Source: Conservatibacter flavescens
GTDB lineage: Bacteria > Pseudomonadota > Gammaproteobacteria > Enterobacterales > Pasteurellaceae
Direction: 5' to 3'
DNA: 64,000 nucleotides
NCBI RefSeq assembly: GCF_002795425.1
Contig: NZ_PHHA01000021.1
Location: forward strand, 1 to 64,000
Positions 48,140-56,131 of this stretch are shown in pieces. Both the position numbers and the translations under genes were made by a program. Below the pieces are notes generated by a model that made no database searches, was not told the DNA's origin, and saw nothing but the letters and a program-made list of their open reading frames with translations. Position 1 is the stretch's first letter, and each line of letters starts with the position of its first letter.

Positions 48140-49402
48140 ATGGAATTACTTAATCAATATGGCACATTGCTCATCACGATTACAGCAATTTTTGGTTTAT
48201 TAATGGCGTTTGGTATTGGTGCCAACGATGTTTCTAACGCAATGGGAACCTCTGTCGGTTCCGGTACTATTACTGCTAAACAAGCTATTATGATTGCAAT
48301 GGTGTTTGAATTTGCCGGTGCGTATTTAGCTGGTGGCGAAGTTACAGAAACCATTAAAAGCGGTATTATTAATCCAATGGAGTTTGTGGATACCCCTGAA
48401 GTCCTTGTTCTTGGCATGATGTCTGCACTTTTTGCTGCGGGGCTTTGGTTACTCATTGCTTCAAGAATGGGTTGGCCTGTGTCTACTACCCACTCAATTA
48501 TTGGTGCAATTGTCGGTTTTGCCCTTGTGACCATTGGTTCACAAGCCGTAGAATGGGGACAACTGCGTAATATTGTAGGCAGCTGGTTTATCACTCCCGT
48601 TATTTCTGGTATTGTGGCTTACACCATTTTTATTAGCACACAAAAACTCATTTTTGATACAGAAGATCCGCTCAAAAACGCCAAACGTTTTGGACCATTT
48701 TATATGGGACTCACCACCTTTATTTTAAGTATCGTCACAATGACAAAAGGCTTAAAACATGTTGGCTTACACCTAAACGGCACAGAAACGTTCCTTATCT
48801 CACTAGGCATCGGCATTATCTCCATTATTCTGTGTAATTTCTATTTACGTAGTGAATCTTTCAAAAACCGTGTTCAAGGTGGCACCTTTGGTGGTGTAGA
48901 AAAAGTCTTTAGTATCTTAATGTTGATCACGGCTTGTGCAATGGCCTTTGCCCATGGTTCTAATGATGTTGCCAATGCGATTGGCCCACTGTCTGCTGTG
49001 GTATCTATCATTGAACACGGTGGTGAAATTGTGCCTAAAACAGCACTAGCATGGTGGATCCTTCCATTAGGTGCTTTTGGTATTGTGCTTGGTATGGCTG
49101 TGATGGGCTATCGTGTAATGGGGACAATCGGTACAGGTATCACCGATCTCACCCCTAGTCGTGGTTTTTCCGCAGAATTTGCTTGTGCAATTACGGTAGT
49201 ACTGGCCTCTGGAACAGGTTTACCAATCTCAACAACACAAACGCTGGTTGGTGCTGTATTAGGTGTCGGCTTTGCTCGTGGTATCGCGGCTTTAAACTTA
49301 ACGGTTATCCGTAATATTATTGCCTCTTGGGTTGTTACCTTGCCAGCTGGCGCAATTCTTGCTATTGTTATTTATTATTGTTTAAAAGCTATTTTCTTCT
49401 AA
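48140..49402 (+). CDS. pit: Inorganic phosphate transporter, PiT family
   Basis: Proton- or sodium-coupled phosphate permease of 420 residues with about ten transmembrane helices. It has the two inverted PiT signatures, GANDVSNAMGTSVGSGTIT (about 28-46) and the second AHGSNDVANAIGPLSAV (about 272-288). Each supplies Asn/Asp residues for phosphate binding. It forms an operon with the DUF47 gene and lies opposite the probable triphosphatase gene ygiF. A degenerate uptake-sequence hairpin follows. Confidence 0.92.
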   Translation: MELLNQYGTLLITITAIFGLLMAFGIGANDVSNAMGTSVGSGTITAKQAIMIAMVFEFAGAYLAGGEVTETIKSGIINPMEFVDTPEVLVLGMMSALFAAGLWLLIASRMGWPVSTTHSIIGAIVGFALVTIGSQAVEWGQLRNIVGSWFITPVISGIVAYTIFISTQKLIFDTEDPLKNAKRFGPFYMGLTTFILSIVTMTKGLKHVGLHLNGTETFLISLGIGIISIILCNFYLRSESFKNRVQGGTFGGVEKVFSILMLITACAMAFAHGSNDVANAIGPLSAVVSIIEHGGEIVPKTALAWWILPLGAFGIVLGMAVMGYRVMGTIGTGITDLTPSRGFSAEFACAITVVLASGTGLPISTTQTLVGAVLGVGFARGIAALNLTVIRNIIASWVVTLPAGAILAIVIYYCLKAIFF

Positions 49403-49407
49403 TATAA

Positions 49408-49444
49408 AAGTGCGGTCAGTTTGATAAAATAATTGGCCACACTT
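49408..49444 (+). terminator. Degenerate uptake-sequence hairpin after pit
   Basis: AAGTGCGGTCA (49408-49418) faces TGGCCACACTT (49434-49444). They pair except for one mismatch and one G-U, as if a second uptake sequence had drifted. T-richness downstream is weak. Confidence 0.5.
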
Positions 49445-49472
49445 TACATTCTGTGAGTTAAGTGACATTGTT

Positions 49473-50081
49473 ATGAAAAAAATCACGAAAATTCTATTTT
49501 CTTGTTTATGTTTAACTGCTGCTATGCAAGTGCAAGCTGCTACCCATTATGTCAGTGAAAATTTAAACACCTTTCTACGCAAAGGTGCGGGGGATCAATT
49601 TAGAATCTCAGGCGCAATCCAAGCGGGTGAACCCGTCACTGTCTTAAACCAAAAAGATAAATATAGTCTCATTCGTGATAGCCGAAACCGTGAAGGTTGG
49701 ATCTTAACCAGTGAGCTAAGCAACTCACCAAGTAGTAAAGAAGAAAATCCAGCACTTAAAAAACAAATTCAAGAGCTGAGTCTAAAACTCAACAAATTAG
49801 ACGAGGACTGGCAACAACGTACGGCAGAAATGCAACGTCGTACTCGTCAAGCAGAGCAGCAAAGTAGCGAGCTATTAGAAAAAAACTCGCAACTTAACCG
49901 AGAATTAGAAATCACCAAGAATAAAAACCGTGATTTAGAAGCATTGTTGGATGCCGGCAAACGTGAAATTGCGATTCAATGGTTTATCTACGGTGGTTCC
50001 GTATTAGGCGTAGGATTAATACTTGGGCTGATTATTCCTCTTATTTTGCCAAAACGCCGTCGCAGAGATGGCTGGTCATAG
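49473..50081 (+). CDS. ygiM: SH3-domain membrane protein (YgiM-like)
   Basis: A 202-residue envelope protein with a signal peptide cleaved near VQA|ATH (residues 20-22). A bacterial SH3 domain follows (about 24-90; [23 protein letters not shown]), then a charged coiled coil (95-165), one transmembrane helix (170-192) and a basic tail KRRRRDG. The layout places the SH3 domain and coiled coil in the periplasm with a C-terminal anchor. This is the YgiM family found beside cca in E. coli and H. influenzae. Function is not established; peptidoglycan binding is plausible. Confidence 0.88.
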   Translation: MKKITKILFSCLCLTAAMQVQAATHYVSENLNTFLRKGAGDQFRISGAIQAGEPVTVLNQKDKYSLIRDSRNREGWILTSELSNSPSSKEENPALKKQIQELSLKLNKLDEDWQQRTAEMQRRTRQAEQQSSELLEKNSQLNRELEITKNKNRDLEALLDAGKREIAIQWFIYGGSVLGVGLILGLIIPLILPKRRRRDGWS

Positions 50082-50086
50082 ATCTT

Positions 50087-51340
50087 ATGCCGGCACAAAT
50101 TTATTTAGTTGGAGGAGCTGTGCGAGATCAGCTCCTTTCTTTACCAATCAAAGATCGAGACTGGGTTGTCGTCGGCGCTCAACCAAGCGATTTAATTGAG
50201 CAAGGGTATCAACAAGTTGGCAAAGATTTTCCTGTCTTCCTCCACCCCGACACAAAAGAAGAATACGCCCTTGCTCGAAAAGAGCGAAAATCAGGGCAAG
50301 GTTACACTGGCTTTTCCTGTGATTTTGGCCCTGATGTCAGCCTAGAGCAAGATTTAATTCGTCGTGATTTGACCATTAATGCCATCGCGCAAGATGCCCA
50401 AGGCAATCTACATGACCCTTATGGTGGGATTAACGATCTTCAACAGCGCATACTCCGCCACGTCTCCCCTGCCTTTATTGAAGATCCGCTACGTGTGTTG
50501 CGTGCTGCTCGTTTCGCTGCCCGGTTCAATTATCTAGGATTTCGTGTTGCTGAAGAAACTTTAGCGTTAATGCAGCAAATTAGCAATAGCCATGAACTCC
50601 AATCCCTTTCCCCTGAACGCATTTGGTTGGAAACGGAAAAAGCATTCAATGAGCCTCAGCCTGAAATCTATTTCCAAATTTTACATCAAGTGGGCGCTCT
50701 TGCGATCTTATTTCCTGAGTTAAATGCCCTCAGTGGCATTCCTAATCCACAGGAACATCATCCTGAAATAGATAGTTTTGTTCATACCATGATGGTACTT
50801 CAGCAAGCGAGCAAACTTGTCCAGGGTACTTCATTCAACCAAAGTGCGGTCGGTTTTGCTGCAATTTGTCATGATTTAGGCAAGGCTCTCAGTCCCCAAC
50901 ACCTATTGCCCCATCATTATGGCCATGAAAAAAAAGGACTTTCTCCTATCAAACAACTATGCCGCCGTTTAAAACCGCCTGTCGCAGTACAAGAATTGGC
51001 GGAGATCTGTTGTGAATTTCACACACATATTCACCGCGCCTTTGAATTACGCCCTAAAACGATCTTAGAGCTGTTTAACCATTTAGATATTTGGCGAAAA
51101 CCTCAACGTTTTGAAAGTTTTTTATTGGTTTGTGAAGCTGACAGTCGAGGAAGATTAGGGTTTGAACAACGCGCCTATCCCCAAAAAGAATATATTATGC
51201 AATGCTACCATGCAGCGTTAAGCATCGATGTACAACACGTTATCGCAGATGGCTTTACCCAAAAAGCCATTCGAGAAGAACTTAATAAGCGTCGCTTAGG
51301 GGCGCTCACAGAATTTATTCAGACTTATCGCTCAACATAA
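50087..51340 (+). CDS. cca: CCA-adding tRNA nucleotidyltransferase (with HD domain)
   Basis: Adds and repairs the 3' CCA of tRNAs. The start [14 protein letters not shown] at 50087 is chosen because the nucleotidyltransferase motif begins right there; the longer reading frame overlaps ygiM. The 417 residues have [10 protein letters not shown] (7-16), the catalytic [14 protein letters not shown], and the RNA-binding RAARFAARF block. A C-terminal HD phosphohydrolase domain with AICHDLGK is also present, as in the E. coli type enzyme. The start lies five bases after the ygiM stop with no strong ribosome-binding site. Confidence 0.95.
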   Translation: MPAQIYLVGGAVRDQLLSLPIKDRDWVVVGAQPSDLIEQGYQQVGKDFPVFLHPDTKEEYALARKERKSGQGYTGFSCDFGPDVSLEQDLIRRDLTINAIAQDAQGNLHDPYGGINDLQQRILRHVSPAFIEDPLRVLRAARFAARFNYLGFRVAEETLALMQQISNSHELQSLSPERIWLETEKAFNEPQPEIYFQILHQVGALAILFPELNALSGIPNPQEHHPEIDSFVHTMMVLQQASKLVQGTSFNQSAVGFAAICHDLGKALSPQHLLPHHYGHEKKGLSPIKQLCRRLKPPVAVQELAEICCEFHTHIHRAFELRPKTILELFNHLDIWRKPQRFESFLLVCEADSRGRLGFEQRAYPQKEYIMQCYHAALSIDVQHVIADGFTQKAIREELNKRRLGALTEFIQTYRST

Positions 51341-51368
51341 TAATCAAATTTCTTTATCAAAGTGAACT

Positions 51369-51377
51369 TGCTATAAT
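51369..51377 (+). promoter_or_regulatory. Extended -10 promoter of the 51409 gene
   Basis: TGCTATAAT: a perfect TATAAT (51372-51377) with an upstream TGn. Transcription would start near 51384. Confidence 0.55.
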
Positions 51378-51408
51378 AGAAAACGTGAATTCTTTTATGA
51401 GTACAAAC

Positions 51409-51999
51409 ATGAAATTCAAATCTCGTTTATTTTTGCTACTTGGGCTCTTGCCCTGCGCACTATCCGCACAATGGCTCAACGTTGGCAATGCAGATTACAA
51501 CTGGGGCCCGTTCCATGTGTACACGATTTCATTGTATTCCGAAACCGGTGAATACCACGCTGGCCAACGCCCACTCATGTTGTCCATCACTTTTGCGAAA
51601 CCTGTTGAAGGAAAAGATTTCGCTATCACGCTAATGAAAGAAATGGATTCCTTAAATATTGAGGGATTACATCGTGAAACAATTGTGACAACACTACAAA
51701 AAATTCTGCCTGATTTTCAGCCAGGAGATACGCTCAGTTACATCGCTCTAGAAGGAAACGGTTATTTTGTCATTAATGACACTATTTTGAATCATGACTT
51801 TGATCGTCAATTCACTGATGCATTTGTCGCTATTTGGTTAGCTGAAAATACGAATTTTACCCGCTTAAGATCGCGACTAATCGGGCAACAAAAAAATGAA
51901 GTGGCACAACCTGAACATCCGATAGCACCTGAGAGTACTCCGCCCTCAGAAGAAAATGCCGACCCTGAATTATTGCCTAAACCCGATCAAGCTTCTTAG
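51409..51999 (+). CDS. Periplasmic protein, chalcone isomerase-like
   Basis: Secreted protein of about 196 residues with a signal peptide MKFKSRLFLLLGLLPCALSA cleaved near ALSA|QW. The mature part (WLNVGNADYNWGPFHVYTISLYSETGEY, ITFAKPVEGKDF, FTDAFVAIWLAENT) resembles the bacterial chalcone isomerase-like fold, whose members lack known isomerase activity. The tail (about 165-196) is rich in Pro and Glu and probably disordered. The ATG at 51409 is preferred because the promoter's start point is near 51384 and a GTG at 51385 would be leaderless; an ATG at 51397 is also possible. It overlaps the convergent ybaN gene by 23 bases. Function unknown. Confidence 0.65.
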   Translation: MKFKSRLFLLLGLLPCALSAQWLNVGNADYNWGPFHVYTISLYSETGEYHAGQRPLMLSITFAKPVEGKDFAITLMKEMDSLNIEGLHRETIVTTLQKILPDFQPGDTLSYIALEGNGYFVINDTILNHDFDRQFTDAFVAIWLAENTNFTRLRSRLIGQQKNEVAQPEHPIAPESTPPSEENADPELLPKPDQAS

Positions 52000-52375
52000 A
52001 AGATAAGTGTTCGCGATTTGGTAAGGTTTTAATCCAAAAGAAAAAGAACCAATATTCAATAATGAGCAAGATAATAATCGCGATTTTGCCCACTATACTG
52101 GGTGAAAAATAAAACGACAATGCCATCATACTGGTTGAAATAATCAAAATATAGGCTTTAGATTTTGCTGTTAATGCCCGTTGCTCATTGAATGTTTTCA
52201 AATATTTATGATAAATTTTGCTTTGTACAAACCAGTGATGTAATTTAGGAGAACTTTTAGTAAAGAAAAATAATGTACACAATAAAAAAGGGGTGGTTGG
52301 CAAAATTGGGAGAAACACGCCAATAATGCCCAAACCTAAGCAAAGAAAACCGAGCAAAATATAAATGACTTTCAT
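51977..52375 (-). CDS. ybaN: YbaN-family inner-membrane protein (DUF454)
   Basis: Small membrane protein of 132 residues from the ATG at 52375. The DUF454 pattern is clear: ILLGFLCLGLGIIGVFLPILPTTPFLL near the start, FFFTKSSPKLHHWF, then two more hydrophobic helices around 75-115. Three or four transmembrane segments in total. The longer frame to 52447 is rejected because it reaches back into the tilS start region. Function is not known. Confidence 0.85.
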   Translation of the reverse strand: MKVIYILLGFLCLGLGIIGVFLPILPTTPFLLCTLFFFTKSSPKLHHWFVQSKIYHKYLKTFNEQRALTAKSKAYILIISTSMMALSFYFSPSIVGKIAIIILLIIEYWFFFFWIKTLPNREHLSSKKLDRV

Positions 52376-52429
52376 AAATAACACCCAATAAATAAGAATT
52401 GTTCTCAAGTATAATACAATTCCTAACAG

Positions 52430-53770
52430 ATGAAAATGACTGAACAACCTTTAATCACCGATAAACAACACGAATTAGAATCTATCGTTGCGCAAAAAAT
52501 TACAGCAGCTTATCACAACACATCTCCCAAATTTCTGCTTGCATTAAGCGGTGGTTTAGATTCAACAGCCTTACTCCTGTTATTGGCAAAACTTCGCCAA
52601 ATCTTGCCAAATCTTGCTTTGCGTGCTGTGCATATTCATCATGGATTAAGTCCTAATGCCGATGCTTGGGCGCTGCATTGTCAATCACTTTGCCAGCAAT
52701 TAAATGTGCCATTTTTATGTTGCAAAGTACAAATTGATCGCAAAAACGGTATAGAACAAGGCGCACGTGAAGCGCGTTATCAAGCCATTGCGCAAATACG
52801 CGACCCTGATGAAGTGGTCATTACCGCCCATCATCAACAAGATCAAACGGAAACTTTTTTGCTTGCTCTAAAGCGAGGAAGCGGCTTGCAAGGCTTAAGT
52901 GCTATGCAAACACACAATACCGTCTATCATTTGCCTATTTTTAGGCCGCTACTGAATATTTCACGTCCACAACTGGAAGCCTATGTAAAAACACACCATA
53001 TGACTTGGGTAGAAGATGAAAGTAATGAAGACGATCACTACGATCGCAACTTCTTACGTAATCAGATCTTAGCGCCCTTACGTGAACGCTGGACATATTT
53101 CGATCAAGCGGTGCAGCGCTCTGCGCAGCATTGTTTTGAACAACAACAGCTCATAAACGAACTACTAGCGGAAATCTTTCATCAAATCTATCAAAAAACA
53201 GACCGCTCTTTATCCATTGCTCATTTCCACACATATAGCAAACCCAAACAATGTGGTTTATTGCGTTTATGGCTCACAAAACATCAACTTGCTATGCCAT
53301 CACAAACACAGCTATATCAACTGATTAATGATGTGATTTTTGCCCAAGCCGATCGTAATCCACAATTCCAATTACAACAAAGCGTGGTGCGTCGCTACCA
53401 ATCGAGATTGTATATTACACCGTGCTTTCACGATATTCAGAAGCAAGAAATCCCAATTCAATTAAATGAAACTATCGAACTGCCAGATGGATTAGGGAAA
53501 CTTTCTCTCAGCAAAAATCAAGAAAAACTCACCGCACTTTGGCAACAACACCATCACCAGTGGAAAAGTGAATTTAATTCATCAGAAACACACTTTACCA
53601 TTCGTTTCAGCTATTCTGGTAAAATCAAATTAAACACACACAGCGCAAACCAAGATATCAAAAAAGTTTGGCAATCACTCAACGTCCCACCTTGGCAAAG
53701 ACATCGTATTCCATTAATTTTTGAAGGAAACAAGCTTAAAAGTGCGGTGGGTTTTTTTACCACTTTTTAA
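52430..53770 (+). CDS. tilS: tRNA(Ile)-lysidine synthetase
   Basis: Attaches lysine to C34 of the AUA-reading tRNA(Ile), which is essential for its decoding. The 446 residues begin with a PP-loop domain, ALSGGLDSTALLLLL (about 38-52), and HIHHGLSPNADAW. QGAREARY and the FLRNQILAPL region follow, then the middle and C-terminal TilS substrate domains. Length is close to E. coli (432). An in-frame ATG at 52436 is an alternative start. It contains perfect uptake sequences at 53531 and 53740. It is divergent from ybaN with 54 bases between the starts. Confidence 0.94.
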   Translation: MKMTEQPLITDKQHELESIVAQKITAAYHNTSPKFLLALSGGLDSTALLLLLAKLRQILPNLALRAVHIHHGLSPNADAWALHCQSLCQQLNVPFLCCKVQIDRKNGIEQGAREARYQAIAQIRDPDEVVITAHHQQDQTETFLLALKRGSGLQGLSAMQTHNTVYHLPIFRPLLNISRPQLEAYVKTHHMTWVEDESNEDDHYDRNFLRNQILAPLRERWTYFDQAVQRSAQHCFEQQQLINELLAEIFHQIYQKTDRSLSIAHFHTYSKPKQCGLLRLWLTKHQLAMPSQTQLYQLINDVIFAQADRNPQFQLQQSVVRRYQSRLYITPCFHDIQKQEIPIQLNETIELPDGLGKLSLSKNQEKLTALWQQHHHQWKSEFNSSETHFTIRFSYSGKIKLNTHSANQDIKKVWQSLNVPPWQRHRIPLIFEGNKLKSAVGFFTTF

Positions 53771-54134
53771 ATAAAGCGCCACAAATAAGCCTAATCGGTG
53801 TGCTCTAGCGCCATAAGTCCATCACCTTCAACAAAAATAGGATATATTTTATCCAATTAATATAGGTGAGATGATAAATTTTTTTATATGATATAAAATA
53901 TTACGGTTCATCTAACAACAAGATAAATACATCACTATCTATCAAAAAATAGCATTTTTCACCAAAAAACAAAGATATTTTATCATTTTATAAACCTTTT
54001 ACTACCCGCCAATAAAGAATAAGCTATTGATTAAAAAGAAAAAATGAATAAGTGGCAATATTTTATTCCACATTGCAAAAAATATTTTACATATTAGAAT
54101 CATAAAACCTATAACACATTATGAGGAATACAAT
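53771..54134. other. A/T-rich intergenic region upstream of the Nramp-like gene
   Basis: This 364-base gap has no credible gene. It is strongly A/T rich, with several A and T runs and repeated TTTTATC and GATATA words, for example GGATA (53840s) facing TATCC. Near its right end lies a promoter (54073-54100). Iron- or manganese-regulator boxes were looked for; words such as GATGATAAA are only vaguely Fur-like. Bent DNA or a metal-responsive operator is possible but not shown. Confidence 0.4.
54073..54100 (+). promoter_or_regulatory. Promoter of the Nramp-like gene
   Basis: TTGCAA (54073-54078), a 16-base spacer and TAGAAT (54095-54100). Transcription would start near 54107; a GAGGAA ribosome-binding site (54122-54127) precedes the ATG at 54135. 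Confidence 0.55.
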
Positions 54135-55424
54135 ATGCAAACAACAAAAAATGTTTCTTCACCAACTGATACGATTGAAAGCCCGTCCACTTGGTCATCA
54201 AAATTACACGCATTAGGTCCAGGCATTCTTATGGCTTCTGCCGCTGTCGGCGGTTCACATATTATTGCTTCTACCCAAGCCGGTGCGATTTATGGTTGGC
54301 AATTAGCCATTATCATTATTTTAGCAAATTTATTTAAATACCCGTTTTTCCGTTTTGGTGTCCAATATACATTAGATTCGGGAAATACTTTGCTTGAGGG
54401 CTATCGCCAAAAAGGTCAGATTTATCTGTGGGTTTTCTTCATTTTAAATGTGTTTGCAACCATGATTAATACTGCTGCAGTTGGGCTTTTATGTGCAACG
54501 ATTTTGACTTTTGTTCTCCCTATTTCTATTCCCGTACCCGTATTAAGTTTTGTTGTTATCGGTATTAGTGCGCTCATCTTGTTATTAGGCAAATATCGCT
54601 TATTAGATAATTTATCTAAACTCATTATGATTGCTCTTACAGTCACAACGGTTGCTGCTGTTGCTATTGCTTTATTTCGTAACGGTATTCATGGAGTTGC
54701 CACGCCTGATCACATCAGTGCTTCACCTTGGAATTTAACCGCATTGACTTTTATTGTGGCGTTAATGGGCTGGATGCCTGCACCTATTGAAATTTCTGCC
54801 ATCAATTCCATGTGGGTTGTCGCCAAACGTCGTCTCACGCCGGTGTCTTATAAAGACGGTATTTGGGATTTTAATGTGGGCTACATCGGCACCGCGATTC
54901 TTGCGATCGTTTTTTTAGCCTTAGGCGCATTAGTACAATATGGTTCCGGTGAAGCTGTAGAAATGGTTGGGGGCAAATATATTGCACAATTAATTAATAT
55001 GTATGCCGTTACTATTGGTGACTGGGCACGAGGTTTAATCGCTTTTATTGCGTTTATGTGTATGTTTGGCACTACAATTACCGTCATCGACGGCTATTCA
55101 CGTACCAATGTTGAGTCTTTACGTTTAATTTTAAAACGCCAACAAACAACACCAAAATACTTGAACTTAGCTATATTATTTGCGGCTATTTCAGGATTAG
55201 CGATTATTTTCTATTTCAATAATGCCGTTGACCCTATGCTAAAATTTGCAATGATCGCCTCTTTTGTTTCCACCCCGGTCTTTGCGGCCTTAAATCTGTC
55301 ATTAGTATTAAAAGGTAAGCATAAAGTGAAAGGCGGATTACTCTGGCTTTCTTTAATGGGATTATTCTATTTAACTGCTTTTACAATTCTCTTTATTGTT
55401 CATCGAGCAGGTTGGTTAAACTAA
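54135..55424 (+). CDS. Nramp-family transporter with atypical metal site
   Basis: Inner-membrane protein of 429 residues with eleven hydrophobic helices in the Nramp (LeuT-like) pattern. Its first helix GPGILMASAAVGGSHIIASTQAGA aligns without gaps to the Nramp signature GPG...DPGN...QAGA. The metal-binding DPGN is replaced by GGSH (39-42), so the ligand aspartate and asparagine are lost. The sixth helix keeps the methionine (M214) in MPAP instead of MPH. It is unlikely to be a standard Mn/Fe importer. The late DGYSRTNVESLRL is family-like. It has its own promoter and a strong terminator. Confidence 0.8.
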   Translation: MQTTKNVSSPTDTIESPSTWSSKLHALGPGILMASAAVGGSHIIASTQAGAIYGWQLAIIIILANLFKYPFFRFGVQYTLDSGNTLLEGYRQKGQIYLWVFFILNVFATMINTAAVGLLCATILTFVLPISIPVPVLSFVVIGISALILLLGKYRLLDNLSKLIMIALTVTTVAAVAIALFRNGIHGVATPDHISASPWNLTALTFIVALMGWMPAPIEISAINSMWVVAKRRLTPVSYKDGIWDFNVGYIGTAILAIVFLALGALVQYGSGEAVEMVGGKYIAQLINMYAVTIGDWARGLIAFIAFMCMFGTTITVIDGYSRTNVESLRLILKRQQTTPKYLNLAILFAAISGLAIIFYFNNAVDPMLKFAMIASFVSTPVFAALNLSLVLKGKHKVKGGLLWLSLMGLFYLTAFTILFIVHRAGWLN

Positions 55425-55434
55425 AAAGCATAAG

Positions 55435-55457
55435 GCGGATTCTGAGAATCCGCCTGA
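55435..55457. terminator. Strong terminator between the Nramp-like gene and ytfE
   Basis: Perfect ten-base stem AGGCGGATTC (55435-55444) / GAATCCGCCT (55448-55457) with a three-base loop. On the minus strand it is followed by TATGCTTTTT, so it suits the convergent ytfE; it also ends the plus-strand gene. Confidence 0.85.
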
Positions 55458-55460
55458 TTA

Positions 55461-55943
55461 TTAAGCTTCGTTCAATACGCGTGGAAATAAGATATTATTT
55501 TCCGTATGTACATGTAAGCTCAGATCGTCCACAAACTCCTGTACGCCACGATATAATGTCTGCCATGTATTACAAGCATCTGCAGGAGGTGTCATGTTAT
55601 TAGTCAAAGCTCTTAGCACATCCAAACTATCATTGTGCTCTGCATGTTCATGCTCCATCACCTGAATAGGCATACGAGCCATTGCGTACTGCCCAGCCTT
55701 AATCATAGGAAACAAAATCTGCTCTTCTTTCATCATATGTTGACTTAAATCGGCATAAATATGTTTCAGTTGAGCAGCCAAACCAACCGGGCAATCCTCA
55801 CGATCACCATGTACATCTTCGACTTTTTCTGCCAAAGGAATTAACGTTTGTAACTGTACACGATGATGCTCGTGAAAACGCGATAAAATATAAGCAATTG
55901 TCTCGTCATAACTTGCGGTTAGCCATTTTTGATCATCAGCCAT
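55461..55943 (-). CDS. Hemerythrin-domain protein, YtfE/RIC-like without the N-terminal domain
   Basis: A 160-residue four-helix di-iron protein of the YtfE/ScdA/DnrN type, which repairs iron-sulfur clusters after nitrosative or oxidative damage. Metal-ligand residues are visible: HEHH (24-27), MMKEEQILFP around 70-79, HEHAEH (97-102) and the late HVHTENNILFP. The N-terminal cysteine-containing ScdA_N domain (about 60 residues) of E. coli YtfE is missing; the frame opens directly at the hemerythrin domain. No remnant was recognised upstream. It is divergent from the cytochrome c peroxidase gene across an FNR/CRP-like box. Confidence 0.82.
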   Translation of the reverse strand: MADDQKWLTASYDETIAYILSRFHEHHRVQLQTLIPLAEKVEDVHGDREDCPVGLAAQLKHIYADLSQHMMKEEQILFPMIKAGQYAMARMPIQVMEHEHAEHNDSLDVLRALTNNMTPPADACNTWQTLYRGVQEFVDDLSLHVHTENNILFPRVLNEA

Positions 55944-56035
55944 TTAATCACCTCTTTGTATCATTAAAACCGACTAAAATAGTAGGATATTTTGCCCCTT
56001 TCCCAAAGAAAATCTTATTGCCTTTTGACCTTTTT

Positions 56036-56049
56036 GTGATTTAAATCAA
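56036..56049. promoter_or_regulatory. FNR- or CRP-type box between ytfE and ccp
   Basis: GTGAT-TTAA-ATCAA matches the FNR consensus TTGAT-N4-ATCAA at nine of ten positions. Shifted by one base the same site reads TGTGA-N6-TCAAA, eight of ten for CRP. It lies between two divergent genes for nitrosative and peroxide stress, for which FNR control is expected. Confidence 0.6.
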
Positions 56050-56131
56050 AACACATACCTAAAAACAGGGAGGACTTTTCTATTATTTCTCGCTATGCTA
56101 TGGCTATGTTTCCACAATATGCACCCAAACT

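Noticed and set aside
48154-48594. 146-residue minus-strand frame
   Set aside because: Antisense to pit; composition reflects the complementary strand of membrane-protein codons.
53771-54134. Hidden small gene, tRNA or riboswitch in the A/T-rich gap
   Set aside because: No open frame with a ribosome-binding site, no cloverleaf and no conserved riboswitch core was recognised.
55944-56035. Frameshifted N-terminal ScdA_N domain of YtfE
   Set aside because: No cysteine-containing ScdA_N-like sequence was recognised upstream of the hemerythrin frame; the gene simply starts later.
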